A DNA stretch of 64,000 nt, taken from Apostichopus japonicus. Lineage: Eukaryota; Echinodermata; Holothuroidea; Aspidochirotida; Stichopodidae. Shown here in pieces: positions 51,891 to 61,327 of the stretch; position 1 is the stretch's first letter; the number at the start of each line of letters is the position of its first letter. The stretch spans positions 19,915,054-19,979,053 of the forward strand of contig NC_092562.1 of NCBI RefSeq assembly GCF_037975245.1, read 5' to 3'. The notes beneath the pieces were generated by a model that had not been told where the DNA came from, made no database searches, and saw nothing but the letters and a program-made list of their open reading frames with translations. Both the position numbers and the translations under genes were made by a program.

Positions 51891-53585
51891 ACTAGGCCCC
51901 ACTACATCGTCGTAGCCAGAAATTTAAAGCGGGGCACATTTTGAGATTGATATGGGGGGGAGGGTCTCTGTTGAGATTTTTTTGAACAATTGAAGGTCCT
52001 TAGATGCGATCTGGTGCAATGTTTTTCCAGTTTCATCATTATCATATGATATCATATTATCAGCAGATTTTTTCCTGTTTGAATTCTTTTACATGTTCTT
52101 TTACATATTATATCAGAAAGACAACATAGTTCTCTTTTATAATTTCTCCAGTAGGATGACTCTTGTTTATTGTCCAATGTCTGGACTTTAAAGCAGCATT
52201 TTGCGTCTTTTTTTTTCTCTCAACATCACTGAATCCACGATGCCATAACGACATACATAACTAGCTTATCTATTCAAATCTTACTTCAAATGGTGATATT
52301 AAAGTCGAAAAATTTAAAACTTTGAACTGTTTTGTTTTTCTCGAAGATATTTTTTCGTTGGGATCCAAATAAACCTCGCCCATAATATGAATATTTAAAA
52401 GCTACAAACGTCATTGGCCAGTACGTAATAGAACACTATGCTTGATTTGTGTATGATTGTCTATGGCAGTTGTTCCAGGGAGTTGTTAGAGTCCAGCTCG
52501 GTTGTACCAAGTTACCAACTCGACGTTCATTGCCAACAGCCTATTGTTGATAGTTGTTAACATTGGCGGCGATATCATCAACATTTAGGGGGGACGAGCA
52601 AACCCGTGTCTGATTAATATTCTCAACATGCGAAAAATGTTGATCGGCGTCCCGGTGAGAGTAGTGGTGTACACAGGGTCTTGAGACATGGTGGGGGTGG
52701 GTGGGTAGGAGGGGGACTCATAAGCCTATGGAAGAATTTCACTTTAGGAAGGGGGGGCATGACGTTCTTTGCCCAAAATTTCCAAAACCTTGCCCGAAAA
52801 ATGGAAGCGTCACCATAGGTTGATGCTACGGGTATTTCTTGAAAAAAATACCTGTCACATTACCGAAAACCAGAAGCATTTTTGTGTGTTTGTGCTACAA
52901 AATGTACAAAAGTTCGGAAGTTAAATTATTTTAAAATTTATTATGAGGAAATTGTGTCAAATGTTACGGGCTAGAGGTTAAAAGTTGACCCCTAATTAAC
53001 TTCGGTCTCGCGGAACTTCGGTCTAGGGGAACTTCTGTCTCGCGGAACTTCGGTCTCGCGGACCTTTTTTTTAATTTCGGTCTCGTGGACCTTCGGTCTC
53101 GCGGACCTTTTTATTTTCGGTCTCGCGGACCTTTTTATTTTCGGTCTCGCGGACCTTCGGTCTCATGGACTGTAATCAGCTCATGCACCTTCAAGTAGGA
53201 GTCATTGGAAGCCTGTTGCTGATTACACCAATGGGTTTCGGAATATGTTTAGATCATATTTCAAATTACCATGTGTGAGCAATTCCTTACACGATACAAT
53301 TGCTGAACTGATCAAATTTGACTGGCATTTGAGGAGAGTGAAGGACTCTTATAAATATTACACATCTGTAATTTTCTGGTATCGTAACATCACTTTAGGG
53401 TAACGTGAATTCATGTTTTGAGACTGTTCCCTTTTGACTTTGAATAACAACATAACCCCTCTTAAGGGTCAGAGAAAGAACTTGGAGAGGGGCAAAAAAG
53501 AAAGAAGGAGAGGAGGAGAGGAGACCAGAAGGGATTGCAATGTATGGGCAGACATATCACAATAGATCTATCTGCATAACGGTTG

Positions 53586-53880
53586 TATCTCTATGTTCCG
53601 ACATCTATATGTTCTGACGTCTCTATGTTCCGACATCACTATACAGTTACGACAATACAAAATAATTTTTGGACGGAATTTTTTTTGACCAACATTTTTT
53701 AGGACCCAATTTTTCGGACCCAACTTTCTTTGGACCAACATTTTTTGTTTTGGGACCAAAATGTTTTGGGACCAACTTTTTTGGACCAAAATTTTTGTGG
53801 ACTATATTTTTTGGACCAACATTTTTCTGCACAAAATTTTTCCAGACCAAAATTGTTCTCCGAAAAAAAAAAAAAAAATT
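53586..53880. mobile_element. Solo arm of a family 2 foldback element
   Basis: ATCTCTATGTTCCGAC words (about 53586-53638) are followed by a long T-rich run of GGACCAA/GGACCCA phrases spaced by T stretches. This is the left-arm order of the complete element at 58497-58976. No inverted right arm follows. The stretch ends in an A run (53863-53878), so this copy is truncated or lost its second arm. Confidence 0.6.
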
Positions 53881-55681
53881 GAGGCTAGGCTCGAGTTAGG
53901 ATGTCATCTATACAGCTGATGCATACACCACATGTTTTGGTCTAAATCTTAACACATTTTATTCAAAAATTGATTTGAATCTAAACTATGATTCTCTGTC
54001 CCCGCCCCCCACCCCCTTTGTTTCTTTGAAATAAAATACTTAATTTTCCAATGTCAATGCAAATATGGAGACTGTAATATCATTCACCACAACACTCAAT
54101 AAAGACCCATTGTATCCTACGCAAACACCTGTTTCTTGTGTTCATGAATGACAAAAAGTCTGTTCTCCTTTCCACTAAAAAACAACAGCTCTGGTTTATG
54201 AATGGATGAACTAGAGCCTTGTTTCCATGAAACAGTTGCATTTTGTACAACATTCAAATTTATTTATTTTTTTATGATATACTTTCAGAAGTTTTCTGCT
54301 CAATCTTTCGAGATAGTTGAAACTGCCTTCAGCATTTACACTTATGTGTAACGATACATCCAGCTGGTTGAGTTGCACAAATTTTGGGATAACATTTTAC
54401 GGATTGGGCGTGATTTAAAAGGGTTTAAGTTTATTATTGTAACCTTTTGGATTGGGCTAGTCACTGTCCATCTCTAGGGCCCCTTGTATGTTTTAGGGGC
54501 ATCAGGCTCATGGGACCTCCTAAATTTATTTATTTTGTTATTTCGATCACTGCCTGTAGGGTAGTGTATAACAGTGAAAGCCAGTAGAAATAAAAAAATA
54601 AAACAAACTAAATGCAAAATATGCCTTTAATTATTCAGTACACACCCAGTACCTATAAAAGTGATGATATTTACCCGTGTACCATTGCTGAATCTAGGTG
54701 TGGGGGTGAGAACCCTCACACGCCCCTCTATGTTTTTAATTTATTTATTATTTTTATTCATTCTTCCTTGGAGCCCCAACATTTCCACCCATGGTCAAAT
54801 CTTGTAACAACTAGGTTTTTCTAACAGGAAGCTTTATGAAGGTTAAATAAAGAGTATTTGGATTGTTTTGGTCAATTTGGCCAGTTTAATTCTTCAGAAA
54901 AGTGTAACTGATGTAACCTTTGCAAATAATGTGTATGTGAGCATGGTAAGAAGGGTAAACTGGAAACAAATGTGTTGTATTGAAAGACCATTAATGACCA
55001 TGTAATTAACATGGTCCATCAATGAAAGTTCAGCTGATTGGATGAAATTAGACCATTTTAAGCCTTAAGGGGCAGCTAATCCATATAGCTTCCAGGGCCT
55101 GCAGGGGGTCCCTGGATCCCATAAAGTGTTCAAAGCGAAAGTAATAAAAACCTTAGGGCTTTTAAACATACTCACTAGTGTAAATAATAATAATACTCTG
55201 TACAAATGATTTATACCTTAACTTCCCATATGGCTTTTTCCCTAGGCAGTATGCTATGTACCCTCATCCTGCCCTAGTGTGCCTTATATGTCTGGTTATT
55301 GATGTAACAATTGTAACCAAAAGTAAATATAAAAGCTTATTAAACTTTTATTTTATGGATGTCTAAATATTTAAAACATGAGATGATGTCAAAATACAGA
55401 GGGTTTAGCTGAACTGACAATGCATGGGAATTAGTGCTGTTTCTGGCAGTCTGGAAGGCATTTTTGGCAAAATAGTTCTTTGTTATATGCTACTTAGGCC
55501 AACCGATGAAGGTGTTCCACTTAGTTAGTACCACAATGATGGTCAGGGCCTTTTTTGAGAAATTCTAAGTGGGGGGGGTGGCCATTTCACAAAAGGGACC
55601 ATCTAAGGAAAGGGCCACAATCAGTTGGCGAATATAGTGTACCAAGAAAATTTATGCCAAAATGCCCCCCAGGTGGTGACA
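53881..55681. other. Non-coding DNA between foldback elements
   Basis: No gene, RNA or clear element boundary was recognised. A C run lies at about 54001-54017 and a G run at 55571-55579. Confidence 0.4.
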
Positions 55682-56718
55682 GCCCGATATTCATTAGGTT
55701 CTATATCCATGAGGTTCATTGTTCATAAGGTTCGCTAGTCATAATGAGCCAAAAGGTTCATTGTTCATAAGGTTTGTTATTCATAATGAAAAAAAAGGTT
55801 CGTTGTTCACAATTGGTAAAAGGGTTCGATATACATAATGATTAAAAAAGGCTCGTTATTCATAATAGGACGAAGGGTTCGATATTCGTAATAGAGCAAA
55901 GGGTTCGTAATCCATAATAGATATATATAGATTCATAATGGAACAAAGGGTCCGTTATTCATAATAGGCATAGCCGAAAAGGTTCAGTATCATTCACAAT
56001 GAGGAAAAGGACCCCCTTTAGGAAACGTACAAGTTTATGCCGTTAATATGTCGAAAATGTAGGTTTTGCTGCAGGGGGTATAGGGTGAAGCATGGTCTTG
56101 ATAGTGTGTGGCTCATATTCTCTGCAAAATTATGCATCCGCCCACCATCTGGTGGTGCCCCCCATAGGACAGTTGTGCCCCCTGTGTCCCCCCTCTATGA
56201 ATAAAAAGTATGTTGAGGCCAGTGGTTGAACACTACAGGCGTCTGCGAAAATAGAGGACGTCTTTTGCACTTGTATGACGCACTTCTCTCCTATTATGAA
56301 TAACGAATCTTTTTTCACATCACGGATTTCGAACCCTTTGTTCAATTATGAATATCGGACCCTTTCTCCTTTTATGAATAACGAACCTTTTTTTCCCATT
56401 TTGAATAACGGACCCTTCGCTCCATTATGAATATCAGACCTTTCTTTCCATTATGAATAACGAAACCTTTTGTCTATTATGGATTAAGAACCCTTTGTCC
56501 CATTATGAATAACAAACCTTTTTGCCCATTATGAATATCGAACCTTTGTTTCCATTATGAATACTGGACCTTATGAATTATGATCCCTTTTTATTTTGAA
56601 TAACGAACTTTATTTCCATCATGAATAGCGAACCTTTTTGTAAAAATAATGCTTGTTATGAATAACGAACCTTATGAACAATGAACCTTATGAATAGCGG
56701 ACCTTATGGATATAGGGC
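55682..56718. mobile_element. Foldback element, family 3 (word GGTTCATTGTTCATAA)
   Basis: The left arm (55682-about 55995) begins GCCCGATATTCATTA and continues with 16-bp words such as GGTTCTATATCCATGA and GGTTCATTGTTCATAA, then words with A-rich spacers giving a period of about 26 bp. The right arm (about 56285-56718) is the reverse complement, ending in the words for GGTTCATTGTTCATAA, GGTCCGCTATTCATAA and GCCCTATATCCATAA. The loop region (56000-56284) has no transposase. The flanks do not match, and the right flank is a 22-base C run. Confidence 0.8.
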
Positions 56719-56727
56719 AGACCCCCT

Positions 56728-56749
56728 CCCCCCCCCCCCCCCCCCCCCC
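56728..56749. repeat. 22-base C homopolymer
   Basis: An uninterrupted C run at the right edge of the family 3 foldback element, the longest in the window. Its true length may differ because such runs are error-prone in sequencing. Confidence 0.8.
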
Positions 56750-56829
56750 AGGTTGCCTGTAATGGTGTTACATGGTACTTCCCAGGCATTGCAAATTGCA
56801 TCAAAACTTTTATTGAGATGACATGTTTT

Positions 56830-57500
56830 ATGAGAATTTTTGGGATTTTAGAAAGCTCCTAGATGAAATGTGGTTCAATATTCATAGGATATTCCTTAGT
56901 ACTATGGTTGTGTGTGGGGAGGGGTGTCCTCTGAGAAATTTTTGGATTTTAGAAACCTAGATGAAATATGGTGCAATATTTATAGGATATTCCCTAGTAC
57001 TATGGTTGTGTGGAGAGGTATGTCCTTTGAGAAATTTTTGGATTTTAGAAACCTAGATGAAATATGGTGCAATATTTATAGGATATTCCCTAGTACTATG
57101 GTTGTGTGTGGAGATTGATGTCCTTTGAGAAATTTTTTGATTTTAGAAACCTAGATGAACTATGGTGCAATATTTATAGGTAATTTCCCAGTATTTGTTG
57201 TGTGGAGAAAAGTTGGGGGAGGGGTGCAAGGGGATTAAGGGGTGTCCATCTCCCTCTTTGAGAATTTTTGGATTTTAGAAAGCTCCTAGATGAGATATGG
57301 TGCAATAAAATAGGTTATAAGACAGTACTGGTTAGGTGTAGGAAACGTGGGGAGGAGTATAAGGGGAGGGATTCCCCTTTAGCACCCCATTTTGAAAATG
57401 TTATTTACTAGTACACTATGGTTGTGTGTGGAGAGGGGTGTCTATTGAGAAATTTTTGGATTTTAGAAACCTCCTTGTATTTTGGTGCAATATGTATATG
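56830..57500. repeat. Tandem repeat with 96-98-bp units
   Basis: Units start GGTTGTGTG near 56906, 57004 and 57100, with a diverged one near 57197 and more decayed ones to about 57500. Each contains GAAATTTTTGGATTTTAGAAA, CTAGATGAAATATGGTGCAA and GGATATTCCCTAGTAC. The short frame at 56912-57118 only reflects the repeat. The phrase is related to that at 37401-37615. Confidence 0.8.
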
Positions 57501-58496
57501 TTATTTCCCAGGCCAGTAGTACTTGTTTATTTGAAAATGCCGACTCAATTTAAAAAAAAAACATCAACTTACAATACTCGCATTTTTATAGTAGTAGTAA
57601 AAGCATGCTAGGCGGCCTAATAATTTTTTTGTTGCGAAACTGAAGGTGGCACTGGAGTGTCATAGTATCATACCGATCTGGAGGTCGATGAGGTTTAGTC
57701 ATTGTTATGGCAACAACGAAATATTAAAGTTTGCTATGGCATTCTGATGGTAGACATAGCTTATAAATGCCATAAGATGTCATGTGTAAATTAATTCTTA
57801 GGTTTGTGTTATCTTTTAAATTTTCTTTTAAATGCCGAAATAGGGACCTTTATTGGGGGTGGGGCCAAATGAGCTGACTGGGGGTCATGTAGGGGACTGG
57901 GGGGCCCTGATGATGGTCCCTTTTGTTAATATCTGAGTTTGTGGTGCATGGTAACTGGTTGTTTCCAAACCCCACCAGCTGTCATTGGCACAGGACCTCT
58001 TGCAGGAAAGCCCAACTTTAGTATTTTCTTCGTCTGCACTATACCCAGCAAATAATTTATCCAGTATCCCTTCTCATTTTGCTACACAATCTGGTCAAAT
58101 TACTACACCAATGGAAAAATTGTGTAGCAGTTTTTTGCATGCATAACCCTAGTGTTTTCAACGATTTTAAGCTAAAGAAATGAAAAACCTCAGAACTGCT
58201 ACGCAAAATTTGAGCACTAAATTATTCCCTGGTACCCCCATTCTCCATGCTCTAAATATCAAAGCTGTAGTCTGGACCTGAGTCCCGACTCGGGTCCACT
58301 TTTGCTGGACTGGGACTCGGGGGGCCTTGGACTCAGCAGTCCACTAAATGAAATGCAAGTACTCAGTTATAATTAATTAATTGTAACAATAATGTTATAT
58401 CTGCACATCCCACATCAGCACTATAGTAAGCCTATCAGTTCTTCACCAAAGGTAAATATAAGGATCTGCATCCATTTATATTAGTACTGTTAATGA
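57501..58496. other. Non-coding DNA with a GGACT-type simple repeat
   Basis: Near 58272-58345 the phrases GGACCTGAGTCCCGACTCGG and GGACTGGGACTCGG form a decayed GGACTC repeat. No gene is supported. Confidence 0.4.
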
Positions 58497-58976
58497 GGTT
58501 ACATCTCTATGTTCTGACATCTCTATGTTCCGACGTCTCTATGTTCCGACAATTTTTTTGGACTCTAATTTTTAATCCCAAATTTTTCGGACTTAAACTT
58601 TTTTTGGACCCAAATTTTTGACCAACTTTTTTCGGACCAAAACAAACTCATAACAAACTTTGGGCCCTTCTTTTTCGTGAAAAAAATTGTGGTGCGTCCA
58701 AAAAATTGTGTCCCCCAAAAAAAGGTAGGTCAGAAAAAATGTTGGTCCAAAAAAATTGAGTCCCCCAAAAAAAATTGGGTCCCCAAAAATTTGGGGCCCA
58801 AAAAATTAAGTCCCCCCAAAAATTTGGTCCTAAAAATGGGGGACCAAAAAGATTGAGTCTCCCAAAAAAAATTGGGTCAGAAAAAATTTTGGTCAAAAAA
58901 AATTAAGGAGTCCAAACAAATTGTCGGAACATAGAGACGTCGGAACATAGAGACGTCGGAACATAGGGATGTCACC
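58497..58976. mobile_element. Complete foldback element, family 2 (word GTCGGAACATAGAGAC), 480 bp
   Basis: The left arm starts GGTTAC and is followed by three 16-bp words (ATCTCTATGTTCTGAC, ATCTCTATGTTCCGAC, GTCTCTATGTTCCGAC). The right arm has three words GTCGGAACATAG(A/G)GA(C/T) and ends GTCACC. Inside each arm lies an A/T-rich zone with GGACCAA/TTGGTCC-type phrases, so almost the whole element can fold on itself. The flanks GTTAATGA (58489-58496) and ATTAATGA (58977-58984) form an 8-bp target duplication with one mismatch. It has no coding capacity. Confidence 0.85.
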
Positions 58977-58984
58977 ATTAATGA

Positions 58985-60050
58985 GGATAAAATGAACATG
59001 CTATGAATTTATCTATGTTTTTCTAGCTCTGCACAGGTTCACTACACTCTTTTACAAATTAATCACTATATACAATTGCTACCATGCAGTACCAGTTAAT
59101 CTCTTTAAAAATAGGCCTCTGATTCCACTTTAGTCATATATGTACTGTAGTTAACAGAAAATAATAGCAAGGAACTGAAAAGTCTGTATAGGCCCCAAAG
59201 TAAAGCACTATAATTGCTAGAAGTTTCCAAAGAGTACATTCCTGGAGGTCTTTACTTGCCAAATTGTTCTCAGATATTTGAAATGAACACATAAGAAGAC
59301 TGAATGTCCCAGTGAGGTACATTTCCTCCAAGGTGGTAATAAAACAGTTTAAGAATTTTGATCAAATGTGACCATATTTGAATATCTGGCATATTTGGGG
59401 CCAATACAGCATAACATTAAGAATTTAGAAGATTGGGTTCTGAGAAGATTCTGTGCATCCCAAATGAACACTATAGTAAGCCTATCATTTCTTTGTCATA
59501 GGTATATGGATCTGTTTTCAGTGATATAAGTTGGGAAAAGTAAAACATTTCAACAAATATTTTCAAATTATTACACGTCTTAATTCTTTCAAATATTTTA
59601 GGCACCATAATACACGATTGTTTGCTTTGAATTTATCTACAGTAAAATCTAGCACTGTACACTATTTAACAAATTATACACTAAACACTTGCTAACATGC
59701 AGTACTAGTTAGTTTATCTCTTTAAATATAGGCTCTCACTTCAGTTTTATTGTTGACAGAAAGTTAGCCAGAACTTAAGAAGCTTAGCAGATTAGTTGTC
59801 TGTGAGCCACACTAAATTCAGTAGGGCTAACAGTGGGTTCTTTGTTATGCCTGAATAGTTTAGGACAGGCAATCAATGTACCTATCCATAGGAGCCAGAT
59901 GAACCTGTAACAATGGAACTTGAACTAGTAAATGGTTGTGATTTACCAGGCTACTTAAAGGTAGTCTGTATAGTCCCCAAATTATAGCACTCTACTTACT
60001 GTAGGATGATCAATGTAGTAGTAATGTTGCTTTAAATGTTGCCTTTATTG
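58985..60050. other. Non-coding DNA with a diverged duplication
   Basis: Phrases near 58395-58470 (CACTATAGTAAGCCTATCA), 59035-59110 and 59465-59745 recur (CACTATAGTAAGCCTATCA at about 59468; ACATGCAGTACTAGTTAGT against CATGCAGTACCAGTTAATC). This suggests an old duplication of about 0.6-1 kb. No gene is supported. Confidence 0.45.
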
Positions 60051-60240
60051 CATAGGCATACAGGACCATTTCAGTTTGGGGGGGGGCAAAAATTTTTGTG
60101 CCCGAAAGTTCCTGTGACACTATCTCAGCGGAGCGCCACCATCGGTTGGCAAGTAGCGCACAAGAAAATTTTTGGCAAAAAATGCCTCTCAGATTGCCGG
60201 AAATGGCACTTTTGAGGCCTTGCAAGTTACATCTAAACAT
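60051..60240 (-). mobile_element. hAT-like element fragment, reversed
   Basis: It begins CATAGGCATACAGG, like the CATAGGCATAG end of the 466-bp element at 47171. On the - strand it carries the shared block CATTTCCGGCAATCTGAGAG, TTTTCTTGTGCGC and CCAACCGATGGTGGCGCTCC also seen at 45283 and 48031. The far end and a target duplication were not found. Confidence 0.5.
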
Positions 60241-61012
60241 TCTTCATTTTATATTTTATCTCACGTTTTAGAAATTTACACTTCCCCAAAAATTTGGTAA
60301 ATTAGAAGAATAAAAAATTGTAACATGACTTTGTAGGGGAAAAATAGGACAGTATATTTTTTAAGCTCCTACTTAGTTACCGTATTTATTATTTTAACAC
60401 AGTACTCAGCTACCTCGAGAAAAAACATTCATTGCTCAACAACACGTAGGCAGGATAATGTCGCTGTGTCGGGTGAGACTGAAATTTGTCTAACAAAAAG
60501 TATAAAATATAACAAAGAATATGATAATCCTGTACTTCTAGGCTTGTAGGCACCCCCCCCCACCATCCATGAAAAAGAAAATGTTTCTTATATACACTCA
60601 TGTCGGGGATGTCCTGGTGGGTATACAGTTGGCTAGTTAGAAAAAAATTTGATCGTGCAAAAAGTGTGGTAGCCCAGATGAGCTGCGCTTACGGTGGTGT
60701 TACACGGAAATATTCGGGCATCATGATGCTAAATAAAGAAAATCATGGAAATGTCGGGCAAAAATTTGAAAAAGATTCGGGCAAGCTACTGCATAATTAT
60801 ATATATATATAGTGTGTTCAAAGTATCTCTTTCGAGATCCGGCTTTAGGAATCACAAATGATTTTCGAGTTGGTTAGCATCATGTTTGATCTCTAGAGTA
60901 AGGCAAAATATGTCTCCAAAAACAGAACTAGTATTGTTCGATACAGGTGACAAACGCCTACAGTGGAATTACGATCTTCCTTACCGGTTTCGAACCTCTG
61001 GACATACAATCA
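60241..61012. other. Non-coding DNA with TTCGGGCA phrases
   Basis: ATATTCGGGCATCATG, AATGTCGGGCAAAAATTTG and GATTCGGGCAAGCTACTG (60708-60792) resemble the interior phrase of the 466-bp element at 47171-47636, so this is likely transposon debris. No gene is supported. Confidence 0.4.
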
Positions 61013-61084
61013 GCGTCCATAGCCTAGTGGTTAGGGTGTCCGCGTACAGAGCGGGAGGCCCGTGGTTCGAATCCCGGTGGAGGC
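61013..61084 (+). mobile_element. tRNA-like sequence (decayed tRNA or SINE head) with Pol III boxes
   Basis: The 72 bases fold as a cloverleaf with faults. The acceptor is GCGTCCA against TGGAGGC (one mismatch). The anticodon stem is TCCGC/GCGGG (one T-G pair) with the seven-base loop GTACAGA, anticodon position ACA. The D and T stems have one and two mismatches. The A box TAGCCTAGTGG and the B box GGTTCGAATCC are intact, and a T run terminator follows at 61091-61096. Four mismatches and an unusual ACA (Cys) anticodon argue against a working tRNA. A TA array follows 50 bases later, as in some SINE tails. Confidence 0.7.
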
Positions 61085-61090
61085 TGAAAG

Positions 61091-61096
61091 TTTTTT
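61091..61096 (+). terminator. T-run consistent with RNA polymerase III termination
   Basis: Six T residues lie six bases after the tRNA-like body, at the distance typical for Pol III genes. Confidence 0.45.
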
Positions 61097-61131
61097 CACT
61101 GTTCTTTATTTTCCAACTCATTACGATTTTC

Positions 61132-61133
<2 letters not shown>

Positions 61134-61186
<53 letters not shown>

Positions 61187-61187
61187 G
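61134..61187. repeat. TA dinucleotide microsatellite
   Basis: About 54 bases of TA with one TATG interruption, following the tRNA-like unit. Confidence 0.9.
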
Positions 61188-61195
61188 CAATTTAC

Positions 61196-61327
61196 AGCAA
61201 TTTTGTCAGATTTTCCTTTATTTTAATGTACAGACATACTAATTCCTTTCGACAAAGTTAAGTCTGTGGGCTAAGATGGGGTGAAATCAACCCGCCTTTT
61301 GGAGTTGGTGAGGGTGACATTTGTTAT
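61196..61327. repeat. Extra unit of the copy B tandem array, placed before copy B
   Basis: AATTTTGTCAGATTTTCC, TAATGTACAGACATACTA, TTCGACAAAGTTAAGTC and GGGGTGAAATCAACCCGCC match the array unit at 62590-62720. The unit therefore lies on the left of copy B as well as inside its right end, as if the element itself repeats head to tail. Confidence 0.75.

Larger units (their letters stand above)
51361..53170. mobile_element. Foldback element, family 1 (word GGTCCGCGAGACCGAA)
   Basis: The left arm (51361-51484) repeats the 16-bp word GGTCCGCGAGACCGAA, partly joined directly and partly separated by an A-rich spacer of about 9 bases (ATTAAAAAA). The right arm (about 52999-53170) is its reverse complement, with at least eight words and spacers such as TTTTTATT. 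The innermost right-arm words (GTTCCGCGAGACCGAA type) are joined without spacers. The 1.5 kb interior holds a SINE and G-rich DNA but no transposase. Tandem words in inverted arms match the design of sea urchin TU foldback elements. No target duplication was identified. Confidence 0.8.

Noticed and set aside
51361-53170. A CRISPR-like array, because short words repeat with spacers
   Set aside because: The spacers are A-rich and alike, the words are inverted on the other side, and the surrounding DNA is animal-type. It is a foldback transposon.
61013-61084. A functional tRNA-Cys gene
   Set aside because: Four stem mismatches and an ACA anticodon, where animals use GCA for cysteine, make it a tRNA-derived relic rather than a working gene.
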